This document shows, piece after piece, positions 7,179-15,039 of a DNA stretch of 19,149 nt. Both the position numbers and the translations under genes were made by a program. The notes beneath the pieces are model-generated. The model made no database searches and had not been told where the DNA came from. It saw only the letters and a program-made list of their open reading frames with translations. The first letter of the stretch is position 1, and each line of letters begins with the position of its first letter. Source of the stretch: SD8 sp035528475 (lineage in GTDB: Archaea; Halobacteriota; Methanomicrobia; Methanomicrobiales; Methanospirillaceae); contig DATKYO010000054.1 in NCBI GenBank assembly GCA_035528475.1, positions 1-19,149 on the forward strand, read 5' to 3'.

Positions 7179-7469
7179 TCAGGCCTCCCTCTCAATTGAT
7201 CTTTCAATTGTCCGGAGGGCGATACGAAGTGAAGGTGTCTGCGGGGCATACGCGCCACCGGCGAACTTGAAACCGCATTTGCGGCATGCCCAGATCCCGG
7301 TGCCTTTCCTGCGTACAGCAACGGTATCGCACCTTGGGCATGGGTGAGTGGCCCTGGAAATTTTTTCGGTTTCGGCCACCCTTTTTCTGATAAATCTCCC
7401 GTAGCGCGGGCCAAACCTCCCCGCACTCCCTGTTACCCTTCCTTTTGCTTTCTGATGACGCCTGCTCAT
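7179..7469 (-). CDS. rpl37ae: 50S ribosomal protein L37Ae (eL43)
   Basis: 96 residues from ATG 7469, which has GGGTGG about five bases upstream; an in-frame GTG nine bases earlier would remove that spacing. A basic N-terminus (MSRRHQKAKGRVTGSAGRFG) precedes a C4 zinc ribbon with Cys44-x2-Cys47 (CPRC) and Cys62-x2-Cys65 (CRKC), then GGAYAP and a C-terminal helix, as in L37Ae. It belongs to the large subunit. It follows SBDS after only 43 bases; in many archaea the exosome genes occupy this gap. Confidence 0.95.
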   Translation of the reverse strand: MSRRHQKAKGRVTGSAGRFGPRYGRFIRKRVAETEKISRATHPCPRCDTVAVRRKGTGIWACRKCGFKFAGGAYAPQTPSLRIALRTIERSIEREA

Positions 7470-7512
7470 AGTATCCACCCAGACATGTGTCTTTTATTAT
7501 TAGTCATCTGCA

Positions 7513-8217
7513 TTAATATACTTGATCGAGTATCTTTACCTCGGCCTCACCTTTACTGAGCCGGTTGACCATATCATAGAAATCATTCTGTATCCCTGCC
7601 GGAATACGAACCACGCATACCCATGAACCATCTTTCAGCCACTCTTCCTTCTCCATCACCGTGGAAGACTGGATCTCCCCATACGCGCGGGAAGCGAAGT
7701 CTCCGGGGAACTTGACTGCAATACGTAGCTCTTCGAACCGAATCGGGATAATGGGGCGAAGTGCCTTTACCGTATCCTTCACCAGCTCATCCGTGTGCTT
7801 GTACAGGTCGATATTTACCTTGGCCTCCTCCATTGCCCTCTCAATCCGCTGAGGAGGGTGGGGGAGCCCGGTCTGGGGATTTATCGCATTCCTGGCAATG
7901 AAATTAATCACCTTTCGCCTTTTTTCAGCGATCATATGCCGCCTCTGATCAGCGGTGAGGTGGATCTCCCCCTTTTCTATGATTTTTTTGGCTATCTCCG
8001 GAAATTCTGTGGTGTGGAAAACCTTATTCAATGCCTCCTCCGAGGCCTTTGTCCCGTGTGAAGCATTTTCGAAGACATATAATGCAGCGACCATATCTTC
8101 CAGTTCCATTTCTTCGCCCTGCCGGTACTTGACAGCGAGCTCCGGATCCACCAGTATCTCAAACTTCTCCCCGTGGCTCTCCAGGCGGGCTACCACTGCG
8201 TGGTCAAGTGGTATCAT
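7513..8217 (-). CDS. Ribosome maturation factor SBDS homolog (Sdo1)
   Basis: 234 residues from ATG 8217, chosen because GGAGTG lies about six bases upstream; an in-frame GTG at 8226 sits inside that site. The three SBDS domains are visible: the N-terminal FYSH domain (about 1-85, with the FEILVDPELAVKYRQGE strand-helix), the helical middle (RRHMIAEKRRKVINFIARNAINPQTGLPHPPQRIERAM, about 90-160, quoted here only as a landmark by its INPQTGLPHPP core) and a C-terminal ferredoxin-like domain. SBDS helps release aIF6 from the 50S subunit. It starts 14 bases after psmA, probably in one transcript. Confidence 0.95.
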   Translation of the reverse strand: MIPLDHAVVARLESHGEKFEILVDPELAVKYRQGEEMELEDMVAALYVFENASHGTKASEEALNKVFHTTEFPEIAKKIIEKGEIHLTADQRRHMIAEKRRKVINFIARNAINPQTGLPHPPQRIERAMEEAKVNIDLYKHTDELVKDTVKALRPIIPIRFEELRIAVKFPGDFASRAYGEIQSSTVMEKEEWLKDGSWVCVVRIPAGIQNDFYDMVNRLSKGEAEVKILDQVY

Positions 8218-8231
8218 AAGTGACACTCCAT

Positions 8232-8960
8232 TTATTTTTCAAAATCTTCGACAAATGATGCGACTTCTTCCTTGCTCATCTTCCGGAAAATGCCGTTGCT
8301 GGTTTCGATGATGCCAATTTCAACAGTATTCACGTCGAATTTTCCTTCGGTAGCGTCATGGAGGGCTTTGATTCCCATATGGATGACGTCCTTTAAGGCT
8401 GCGTCGTAGTCGTATTCTTCCTCAAACACCTTCATCACGGCGTTTCGCCCGATGCCAATGCCTGTTGCCTTGTATTCAAGCAGGGTTCCGCTCGGATCAG
8501 TCTCAAAGAGTCTGCACTCCCCGTCACTTACACCCGCGATGAGCAGGGCAGTCCCATAGGGGCGTGCTCCACCGAACTGGGTATAGGTCTGCATATGATC
8601 GCCAAGTTTTTTGGCCAGGGCTTCGACATCGATCTTCTCGTCATATGTGACCCTGTTGATCTGTGATTCGATCCTGGCCCTGTCCACCAGCGACCTGGCA
8701 TCCCCGACCAGGCCGGAGGAGGCCACACCGATATGCTCATCGATCTTGAATATTTTCTCTATCGAAGAAGATTCCAGCAACCGGGAGCTCACACGTTTAT
8801 CAACTATGAGCACAACTCCCTCGGAGCATTTGATTCCCACTGCCGTAGTCCCTCTCTTTACTGCTTCTCGAGCGTACTCGACCTGATAAAGACGGCCGTC
8901 CGGACTGAATACCGTTATCGCCCGATCATATCCCATCTGATATGCCTGTGGTTGCATCAT
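8232..8960 (-). CDS. psmA: 20S proteasome alpha subunit
   Basis: 242 residues from ATG 8960, which overlaps the stop of RNase P component 2 (TGATG) and has GGAGG four bases upstream; a second ATG follows at once. The N-terminal YDRAITVFSPDGRLYQVEYA signature defines alpha-type subunits, followed by EAVKRGTTAVGIK and the Ntn-fold core without a catalytic N-terminal Thr. Seven alpha subunits cap the beta ring and dock PAN or Cdc48 ATPases through the C-terminal groove. No beta subunit gene is in the window. Confidence 0.98.
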   Translation of the reverse strand: MMQPQAYQMGYDRAITVFSPDGRLYQVEYAREAVKRGTTAVGIKCSEGVVLIVDKRVSSRLLESSSIEKIFKIDEHIGVASSGLVGDARSLVDRARIESQINRVTYDEKIDVEALAKKLGDHMQTYTQFGGARPYGTALLIAGVSDGECRLFETDPSGTLLEYKATGIGIGRNAVMKVFEEEYDYDAALKDVIHMGIKALHDATEGKFDVNTVEIGIIETSNGIFRKMSKEEVASFVEDFEK

Positions 8961-9445
8961 CACTCCTCCAGATCTCTGTGTGTGAGAAACAATAGTTCCT
9001 GATTTTTAAATCCTTTTGCAAATACATCAACCTTTTGACCCTGATAATGATTGGCAACACACAAATTCCCGGCAAATATGGCTTTTCTTTCTTCCGTTGC
9101 ACCGGGGTAGGGCTGTCTGATAATCCTCATTTTAAGGGAATGCATGGTTCCCGAAGTTGCCCGGGTCCTTAATGCCACTCTCTGGGCGTTTACTGTATTT
9201 ACTGTGATCAGGGCTTTCTCAACCAGGCCTTCCTGGCCCCTGATGCATCTGACAATAGCATGCCCATTCCTGCAGTCCACAACCGCCATCTGGGCCTCTG
9301 AGGCATGCTGATCCCCGAAAAGCGAGGTGAACGAATCCAGAATTGCAAGGTAGAGATCCCTGGAATCGATCTCGAGGAAGGGCGGATCAATGCGCACAAG
9401 GACATACCTGCGCTTGTCCCTCATTGTGGGCGGACGGGGCTTCAT
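8960..9445 (-). CDS. rnp2: Ribonuclease P protein component 2 (Pop5)
   Basis: 161 residues. The opening RDKRRYVLVRID, the helix LYLAILDSFTSLFGD and the strand NGHAIVRC..EGLVEKALITV fit archaeal Pop5. It is longer than many archaeal Pop5 proteins: after the core, residues about 125-161 (AIFAGNLCVANHYQGQKVDV, then NQELLFLTHRDLEE) form an added tail. With Rpp30 it forms the heterotetramer that activates the catalytic RNA for 5' maturation of tRNAs. The ATG overlaps the rnp3 stop by four bases and its own stop overlaps psmA, so translation is coupled across three genes. Confidence 0.9.
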   Translation of the reverse strand: MKPRPPTMRDKRRYVLVRIDPPFLEIDSRDLYLAILDSFTSLFGDQHASEAQMAVVDCRNGHAIVRCIRGQEGLVEKALITVNTVNAQRVALRTRATSGTMHSLKMRIIRQPYPGATEERKAIFAGNLCVANHYQGQKVDVFAKGFKNQELLFLTHRDLEE

Positions 9446-10083
9446 TCCACCACCTGAACCGGTCTCCGTGGCGAGCAGATCTTCCCGATGGTTGCCAGCG
9501 CCTCTTTTACCTGCCCCCCCTCCATACCGAACAGAGAACAGATCATCTCCATATCCCTCGCTGTCCTCTGCTCGAGGATGGAAAAAGCATTTGAAGATAG
9601 AGTCATCGGAAATTCGAACCTTGACTGTAACCTGACCAGATCACAGTACCGCTGGAGAACCTTCTGCCTGGGGGACCCTCTCAGGTAAATAACCGGGTGG
9701 AGATCGATATCAATTGCAATTGATCTTTCGGCGGCCATCCTGGCCATAATATGGTCAAAAGATTTTTTATGGGTCTTATGAATATGCCTGATAATATGAA
9801 GGCCTTTCACATGGAGGAGGCTCCTGTTGAATGAATAATCTCCTGCATTTACCAGGATTATAGCATTTCCCTGCCTTTCTTTTCGGATCTGCCCGATGAT
9901 GTCCTGAATCCGTTCCGATGCAAGCACTACCCCTCGCAGTATGCGTACATCAAAGATCTCGTCCTCTTTTCCGTCAATGGCTACCAGGCTGTCAAATCCG
10001 AACTCACGGGCTGTAAGAGCCATTCTGCCAATCGAAGAATCTCCTTCCGGATATGAATGGATACTGGCGTCAGTTGTAATCAT
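9442..10083 (-). CDS. rnp3: Ribonuclease P protein component 3 (Rpp30)
   Basis: 213 residues, a TIM-barrel PHP-like protein. Landmarks are MALTAREFGFDSLVAID near the start, GVVLASERIQDI, HKKSFDHIMARMAAERSIAIDI (its core SFDHIMARMAAER), a D-x-H-P-V strand and LSSNAFSILEQRTARDM. This matches archaeal Rpp30, partner of Pop5 encoded immediately downstream with a four-base overlap. GGGCAGAA precedes the ATG. A T8 run lies between it and rpl15e, so this gene may open a new transcription unit or depend on read-through. Confidence 0.92.
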   Translation of the reverse strand: MITTDASIHSYPEGDSSIGRMALTAREFGFDSLVAIDGKEDEIFDVRILRGVVLASERIQDIIGQIRKERQGNAIILVNAGDYSFNRSLLHVKGLHIIRHIHKTHKKSFDHIMARMAAERSIAIDIDLHPVIYLRGSPRQKVLQRYCDLVRLQSRFEFPMTLSSNAFSILEQRTARDMEMICSLFGMEGGQVKEALATIGKICSPRRPVQVVE

Positions 10084-10105
10084 TTCTGCCCAGAATGTGT
10101 TGGCG

Positions 10106-10113
10106 AAAAAAAA
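10106..10113 (-). terminator. T8 run between rpl15e and rnp3
   Basis: Eight A residues on the plus strand give a minus-strand T8 run seven bases after the rpl15e stop. In archaea such runs can end transcription without a hairpin. It would separate rpl15e from the RNase P/proteasome genes, at least partly. Confidence 0.4.
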
Positions 10114-10119
10114 GATAAG

Positions 10120-10710
10120 TTATTTGCCCAGGTTTCCATGTGACCTGATACTGGGACGGGTCTTTTCCGTGCCTCTTCCACGGCATCGCATGCCCCGACC
10201 CTTTCTTCCGGCACTGGTCTTTCCGCGTTCCGCTCTTCCCCGGTTCTCTTTTTCTCCTATCCAGGAAAGCTTGGGATCGCTTTTGATTGCCGGGTGGTGT
10301 CCGTCGACCAGGATCACCTCGAACCATTTCTGTTTCCCGTCCTGACCAACCCAGTAGGAGTTGAGAACTTCCATATTGGGGTATTTCACGGAAGCACGCT
10401 CCTCGGCAATTCGCTTCAAGCTCTTCCCGGGAGTTATCCGGTTTTTCCCCATCCGGGCTGTACGGCGGGCCCGCACATAGCGGGACTTCCGCCGTCCGCC
10501 CCTGCGCACCTTCGCACGGACCATCACAATGCCCTGTTTCGCCCTGTATCCAAGGCTCCGCGCCCTGTCAATTCGGGTTGGGCGTTCAATGCGGACCACA
10601 CTGCCCTGTCGTCTCCAGACCTGCATGCGTTCCCACTGGAGAGCCTTTACTTCGGAGTCCTCAGGTCTCTTCCATGCGTCCCGCACATAGGCGTACATCG
10701 ACTTTGCCAT
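10120..10710 (-). CDS. rpl15e: 50S ribosomal protein L15e (eL15)
   Basis: 196 residues from ATG 10710, which has AAAGGTGAG four bases upstream. Highly basic; MAKSMYAYVRDAWKRP, then RPTRIDRARSLGYRAKQG, the RRGGRRKSRYVRARR stretch, NSYWVGQDGKQKWFEVIL and the PKLSWIGEKENRGRAERG region are characteristic of eL15. It binds 23S rRNA early in 50S assembly. It has its own 121-base leader with a hairpin (10751-10766) and probably its own promoter, separate from moaC upstream. Confidence 0.97.
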   Translation of the reverse strand: MAKSMYAYVRDAWKRPEDSEVKALQWERMQVWRRQGSVVRIERPTRIDRARSLGYRAKQGIVMVRAKVRRGGRRKSRYVRARRTARMGKNRITPGKSLKRIAEERASVKYPNMEVLNSYWVGQDGKQKWFEVILVDGHHPAIKSDPKLSWIGEKENRGRAERGKTSAGRKGRGMRCRGRGTEKTRPSIRSHGNLGK

Positions 10711-10750
10711 AAATCTCACCTTTAGGTTCGGCTAAATAGCCACATCCCTC

Positions 10751-10766
10751 ACGGGACGGATCCCGT
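10751..10766 (-). promoter_or_regulatory. Hairpin in the rpl15e leader
   Basis: Minus-strand ACGGGA-TCCG-TCCCGT folds into a six-pair stem with a four-base loop about 41 bases before the rpl15e start. No T-run follows it, so it does not look like a terminator. A possible TATA element (AAATATAC) lies just upstream. The hairpin could be a ribosomal protein binding site or merely part of the leader. Confidence 0.35.
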
Positions 10767-10831
10767 AAGACCTGTATATTTCATCAGGAGGGGTATTAAA
10801 ACAATCTCTGCAATCCCCCTCCATATCCATT

Positions 10832-11299
10832 TCACACGCCCTTGCGCTTCTCGAGGACCCGGATATCGCGTATACAGGTTACAGGATATTGCCCCTGGCT
10901 GTCCTTTTCTGCAGATTTTACCATATCCCATATTGTCAGGAGTGCTACGGACACCCCTGTGAGGGCCTCCATCTCGACTCCTGTCCTGCCATAAGACTTC
11001 ACTGAAACGTTGGCTTCGATATGGTCCTCCATCTGGAAAAAATCGATATCAACACTACTTATCGGAATAGTATGACACATGGGGATAATACGCGGCGTAT
11101 CTTTTACTGCCAGTGTTGCAGCCACACGGGCAGTGGCCAGCACATTTCCTTTGATGACTGTCCCTTCCTTTATGGCAGTGAGTGTCGCTGACCTGAGAAA
11201 GATCTTACCTGCAGCAATCGCTTCCCTGGAGATGTCCTGTTTCCCACCAATATCTACCATCCGTACTTTCTCATCACTGATATGGGTAAATTCAACCAT
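10832..11299 (-). CDS. moaC: Cyclic pyranopterin monophosphate synthase MoaC
   Basis: 155 residues, the normal MoaC length. The active-site signature MCHTIPI (74-80, compare LCHPIPL in many homologs), KSYGRTGVEMEALTGVSVA (101-119) and the Asp in TIWDMVK (Asp125) are present. MoaC converts the MoaA product 3',8-cH2GTP into cPMP, an early step of the molybdopterin cofactor needed by formate and formylmethanofuran dehydrogenases. The ATG at 11299 has AGGAG about nine bases upstream and overlaps the preceding gene by eight bases; the frame is open further upstream but only inside that gene. Confidence 0.95.
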   Translation of the reverse strand: MVEFTHISDEKVRMVDIGGKQDISREAIAAGKIFLRSATLTAIKEGTVIKGNVLATARVAATLAVKDTPRIIPMCHTIPISSVDIDFFQMEDHIEANVSVKSYGRTGVEMEALTGVSVALLTIWDMVKSAEKDSQGQYPVTCIRDIRVLEKRKGV

Positions 11300-12716
11300 T
11301 TTTTTCTCTCCTGAAAAGTTCGAAGGGAATCCGGTCAGGGATATCACTGGCAAGGAGTCCCCCGCCCTGCTGATCGGCTATATCCGCCCCTGCCTTTCCG
11401 GTCACGTATGCGGCAATACATGCCGATTCAAATGCCGGAAGGTGACAGAACAGCGCTCCGGTAATTCCTGCAAGCACATCACCCGTCCCTCCAACGGTCA
11501 TGGCAGGTGAGCCTGTTCTGTTGAACCGCAACCGTTCCCCGTCCGATATGATGTCCACCGGACCCTTGAGCAATATTGTTGCCGACATGCCTGCGTTTTC
11601 AGCTGCATTTTTCACCGCCCGGGCACGTGGTGCAAGTTCGTCCCCGGGGCGAATACCGGTGAGCCGGGTGAATTCCCCGGCATGGGGTGTGTAGATCGAC
11701 TCCGTAGCCGAGGGGAGTGGCTTTTGGAGGGCATCGGCATCAAAGACTGCTTTTTTACAATGCGGGGCAATTTCCAGGACCACTTCGTGGCTGCGATCGC
11801 CAAGGCCATTTCCCATAACCACCACATCTGTATCATTCACCAGATCAAGGAGCCTTTCGATATGCTCCTTACCTATAAAAGGCCCTTCAAGTCTTTCATA
11901 CATCAGGTCGGGAACCGGCTCGAAAACCGGGGATGCGATACGTACTATATCTGCCCCGGCCCTGAGAGCCCCCAATCCGGCCAGGTATGGTGCCCCCTGA
12001 TAAGGGCCCCCCCCGATAATAAGTACCTTTCCTCCGGCACCCTTGTGTGCCCGGTGATCACGTTTCTTCACCAGCAGAAGGTCTCCGGGCCCCACAAAAA
12101 CTTCAGCCTCCAGAGGGATGCCGATATCCATAATATCTGATCCCTCATTTTTGGGCCTGTGGAAAGCCACTATCCGATCCGCTTTCATTCCCGATGTCGG
12201 TACATCTGCAGCAATGACCGGGACGGACGCCTGGTTGGCCATCTTCACAAGGGATCTTACCGGTTCGCGAAGTTCACCATAGAATCCCGTTCCCAGGAGA
12301 CAATCTACGATGACATCAGCCTTATAAAATTCCTGTTCATGAGAAATCACGTCTTCCCTGCACCGCACAGGATATATTGTTACGCTGCAGTGTTTTACGA
12401 TCTCCAGCTGGAAGCGACATTCCGGGGATTTCCCAGGTTGGTCCGCAAACAGGACTGCCGTCTCCAGATCCTGCATGTAACGGGCAGCTACCAGGCCGTC
12501 GCCGCCGTTATTGCCTTTTCCGCAGAGCAGGAGAACATTTGAGGGATCATATGAAAGGACACATTCTGCCAGCGACCGCCCGGCACTCTCCATCATCTGC
12601 ATTGAGGAGAGCCCCAGGGCTCTGGCATTCTCATCCACGATGCGCATCCGGCTTTCTGTGATGATCCCTGACTCCAGAAATTCCCGCAGATCTCCTGTCT
12701 CCCAATCCCCTGCCAT
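11292..12716 (-). CDS. nnr: Bifunctional NAD(P)HX epimerase/dehydratase
   Basis: 474 residues from ATG 12716; an ATG 14 codons earlier (12758) is possible but would place a palindrome and a TATATA motif inside the coding region. The N-terminal YjeF epimerase domain (about 15-205) has GKGNNGGDG (66-74) and GTGFYGELREP. The C-terminal ribokinase-like dehydratase domain (about 215-474) has GGGPYQGAPYLAG, a NGLGD segment and the nucleotide-binding GGTGDVLAG (409-417). The protein repairs hydrated NADH/NADPH: the first domain interconverts R and S forms and the second dehydrates the S form using a nucleotide. It overlaps moaC by eight bases and diverges from the RecJ-like gene. Confidence 0.95.
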   Translation of the reverse strand: MAGDWETGDLREFLESGIITESRMRIVDENARALGLSSMQMMESAGRSLAECVLSYDPSNVLLLCGKGNNGGDGLVAARYMQDLETAVLFADQPGKSPECRFQLEIVKHCSVTIYPVRCREDVISHEQEFYKADVIVDCLLGTGFYGELREPVRSLVKMANQASVPVIAADVPTSGMKADRIVAFHRPKNEGSDIMDIGIPLEAEVFVGPGDLLLVKKRDHRAHKGAGGKVLIIGGGPYQGAPYLAGLGALRAGADIVRIASPVFEPVPDLMYERLEGPFIGKEHIERLLDLVNDTDVVVMGNGLGDRSHEVVLEIAPHCKKAVFDADALQKPLPSATESIYTPHAGEFTRLTGIRPGDELAPRARAVKNAAENAGMSATILLKGPVDIISDGERLRFNRTGSPAMTVGGTGDVLAGITGALFCHLPAFESACIAAYVTGKAGADIADQQGGGLLASDIPDRIPFELFRREKNG

Positions 12717-12733
12717 AGACACTCTGCCTCTCG

Positions 12734-12771
12734 TATATACACCCATGTGTGCGTCCATTTCTTATGAAATG
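12734..12771 (-). promoter_or_regulatory. Candidate promoter/operator of the NAD(P)HX repair-moaC unit
   Basis: On the minus strand a perfect palindrome CATTTC-ATAA-GAAATG (12756-12771) is followed 17 bases later by TATATA (12734-12739). TATATA lies only about 20 bases before the chosen ATG, so a transcript from it would have almost no leader. The palindrome could be an operator next to the promoter. Not verifiable from sequence alone. Confidence 0.35.
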
Positions 12772-12874
12772 TGATGCAGTCCCGGGGGAGCATCCCTAAT
12801 TATCCCCATTTCTTTATCCCCTGGCAAATGGCCGGAGTGGGTACTTTTACGTGCGGAAAACCAATTATTAGCTG

Positions 12875-14272
12875 ATGGGTCTTGGGGAAGAGGTACGGGC
12901 GGCGGCAAAGGAAATACTCTCCCACGATGACGTGACAGTCATCTCCCATATCGACGCAGATGGAATCTGCGGGGAGGCGATTCTTGTCCAGGCCATTTCC
13001 AGGGCCGAGATAAAAGTAAAATCGGTCTTTGTCAGGCAGCTTGAGCCCCTTACTATGCGCCGAGTTCCGGAAGATAATTCATACAAGATCTTTTGCGACC
13101 TGGGGGCAGGGCAGCAGAATCTTTTGGAAGAGAGAAAACTTTCGGAAGAAGAAGTGCTGATCGTGGATCACCATGTCAGCCAGCCATGCGGCCGCGAGTA
13201 TTTCCAGGTCAACTGCCTTCCCCATGGATACAACAAAATGAGTGCAGCAGGTGTTGCATACCTGATTGCAAGGGAGATGGATTCGGCAAACGTTGATCTC
13301 TCTTCTCTCGCAGTGGTAGGAAATGTCGGGGACATGATGGCCCGAGAGGATTGCGGGCTTGTGGGTCCGGCCAGGGAAATCGCGGAAGAAGGTGCCGAAC
13401 ACGGGTGCCTGAAAATCCGTACGCGAGACCTGAATGCATATGGAACTTCTACACGGCCTCTTCACGTCTGTCTGGCATATAATGATGATCCATTCATTCC
13501 GGGAATCAGCAACAACATTTCAGGGGCCCTTCGGTTTCTTAAGAACCTGGGCATTCAGCTCAAGGTCGGGCAGGGGCGATGGCGGGTCTGGGAAGAGATG
13601 CCTGATGAAGACAGGAGAACGGTGATAAGTGCCCTTGTACAGCAGCTGATTGCCTGCGGTGAACCGGTACAAAGGATCTTTTCCGAAAGTTATCTCTTTC
13701 CGGCAGAATATGAAAGAACGCCCCTTCGAAATGCCCAGGAATTCGCAACTCTTCTGAATGCCTGCGGGCGGTGGTCAAAACCAGGAGTGGGAAGCACCAT
13801 CTGCAGAGGGGATCGAGGGGCAGCCTACCGTGAAGCCGAACATATGCTGAAGAACCACAGGGCAATTATCCGGGATCTCCTGGAATATATCCTGGATAGT
13901 GGAGTCATAGAGCTTTCCCATCTCCAGTATATCCATGTAGGGGACAGGTATCCTGATACTGTAGTCGGCATCGGGGCAGGCATGGCTCTCTCCAAGCTGG
14001 ATATGAATAAACCAATCCTGATCATGGTGGTGCAGCCGGAAGACCCGGATTTGACCAAGGTATCAATGCGTACCACCGAGCGGGTTGTCACCCGGGGGAT
14101 AGACCTCCAGCTGGCCCTTACCACGGCATCTGCCGAGTTGGGGGGGGCAGGGGGAGGACATAAAATTGCTGCAGGGGCATATGTGCCCAAAGAGTCTGAA
14201 GAGGTGTTTGTGCATCGTGTCAACCAGTTACTCGCAGAACAATATGATCAGACGCGTACAGGTCATTGCTGA
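12875..14272 (+). CDS. RecJ-like DHH phosphoesterase (archaeal single-strand nuclease)
   Basis: 465 residues. All DHH-family motifs are present: HIDADG (25-30), CDLGAG (74-79), DHH (98-100), GNVGD (148-152), and the DHHA1 glycine motif GGAGGGH (423-429). The metal ligands are therefore intact. Archaeal RecJ homologs degrade single-stranded DNA or RNA; one class (GAN) binds the GINS replication complex. Which class this is cannot be settled here. ATG 12875 has no ribosome site, so the transcript may be leaderless. Its 3' end overlaps the PUA-domain gene by 29 bases, which points to an operon with PUA, NAC and TrmI genes. Confidence 0.9.
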   Translation: MGLGEEVRAAAKEILSHDDVTVISHIDADGICGEAILVQAISRAEIKVKSVFVRQLEPLTMRRVPEDNSYKIFCDLGAGQQNLLEERKLSEEEVLIVDHHVSQPCGREYFQVNCLPHGYNKMSAAGVAYLIAREMDSANVDLSSLAVVGNVGDMMAREDCGLVGPAREIAEEGAEHGCLKIRTRDLNAYGTSTRPLHVCLAYNDDPFIPGISNNISGALRFLKNLGIQLKVGQGRWRVWEEMPDEDRRTVISALVQQLIACGEPVQRIFSESYLFPAEYERTPLRNAQEFATLLNACGRWSKPGVGSTICRGDRGAAYREAEHMLKNHRAIIRDLLEYILDSGVIELSHLQYIHVGDRYPDTVVGIGAGMALSKLDMNKPILIMVVQPEDPDLTKVSMRTTERVVTRGIDLQLALTTASAELGGAGGGHKIAAGAYVPKESEEVFVHRVNQLLAEQYDQTRTGHC

Positions 14273-14690
14273 TTACCAGTTTGGCGAGGGTGCGGGGAAT
14301 GTGCTTTTCCCCGAAGGATGTGAATTCACCCTTTCCCGGACAGGAAGAATTCGGCAGGTACTGCAGGGCGGAGTACGCCTGGCTACGGTCAGGGCAGAGG
14401 ACGGTCGGTTAACCCTTGGGATCGAGGGAGCGTTACGACTCAAACGAGCACTTCCTCCGCCTGCATACAGGGTGGTAATAAATCCTGAAGTGGCAGAATT
14501 TGTCGGGGCTGGAAAAAATGCCTTTGCCAGGCATATCGTTTCTGCAGATCGGGCCATCAGGTCCGGTGACGAAGTAATGGTAGTCTGTGGTGATGACGAA
14601 CTGCTGGCAACAGGATCTGCCATGATGTCAGGGGGGGAGATGCTGGCATTTAATTATGGAGTAGCAGTAAAAGTACGGCAAGGAAGGTGA
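14244..14690 (+). CDS. PUA domain protein (putative RNA-binding)
   Basis: 148 residues from ATG 14244, chosen because the family-like opening MIRRVQVIADYQFGEGAG starts there; an upstream ATG only reads through the RecJ-like gene. The N-terminal half (1-70) is a small alpha/beta domain with FGEGAGNVLFP. The C-terminal half (75-148) is a PUA domain: VINPEVAEFVGAGKNAFARH, ADRAIRSGDEVMVV, LLATGSAMMSGGEM and a final hydrophobic strand (VAVKV). PUA domains bind tRNA or rRNA, and close archaeal relatives of this layout are uncharacterised. It sits four bases before the NAC gene, so an RNA or translation-related role is likely but unproven. Confidence 0.85.
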   Translation: MIRRVQVIADYQFGEGAGNVLFPEGCEFTLSRTGRIRQVLQGGVRLATVRAEDGRLTLGIEGALRLKRALPPPAYRVVINPEVAEFVGAGKNAFARHIVSADRAIRSGDEVMVVCGDDELLATGSAMMSGGEMLAFNYGVAVKVRQGR

Positions 14691-14694
14691 AGCC

Positions 14695-15039
14695 ATGATT
14701 CCGGGTAATATCAATCCAAAAAAGATGAAACAGATGATGAAACAGATGGGGATGAAGGTTGAGCCGATCGAAGATGTGCAAAAGATCATAATCTCCACGC
14801 CCCGTGGCAATTATATTTTTGATGCCGCAGAGGTAACTGCCATGACCATGCAGGGGATGACGACCTACCAGATCACTGGGCAACCCCGTTTTGAAGAAGC
14901 GGCCCTCGAGATCCCCGAGGACGACGTGAAACTGGTGGCAGAACAGGCCGGTGTGAATCTGGAAGCCGCCAAAGAAGCCCTGGTGAATTGCAAAGGAGAT
15001 ATTGCCGAGGCAATTCTGAAACTCTCAAGCAATGATTGA
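14695..15039 (+). CDS. nac: Nascent polypeptide-associated complex protein (archaeal NAC)
   Basis: 114 residues, the normal archaeal NAC length. A Met/Lys-rich start (NPKKMKQMMKQMGMKVEPI) leads into the NAC beta-barrel (about 20-65, including YQITGQP), followed by a C-terminal UBA domain (about 78-113, LVAEQAGVNLEAAKEAL and GDIAEAILKL). Archaeal NAC is a homodimer that contacts nascent chains at the ribosome exit. AAGGTGA lies four bases before the ATG. Its end overlaps the methyltransferase gene by eight bases. Confidence 0.97.
   Translation: MIPGNINPKKMKQMMKQMGMKVEPIEDVQKIIISTPRGNYIFDAAEVTAMTMQGMTTYQITGQPRFEEAALEIPEDDVKLVAEQAGVNLEAAKEALVNCKGDIAEAILKLSSND

Noticed and set aside
14139..14158. 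A G-rich run resembling a quadruplex element
   Set aside because: It encodes the conserved DHHA1 glycine motif GGAGGGH of the RecJ-like protein, so codon need explains it.
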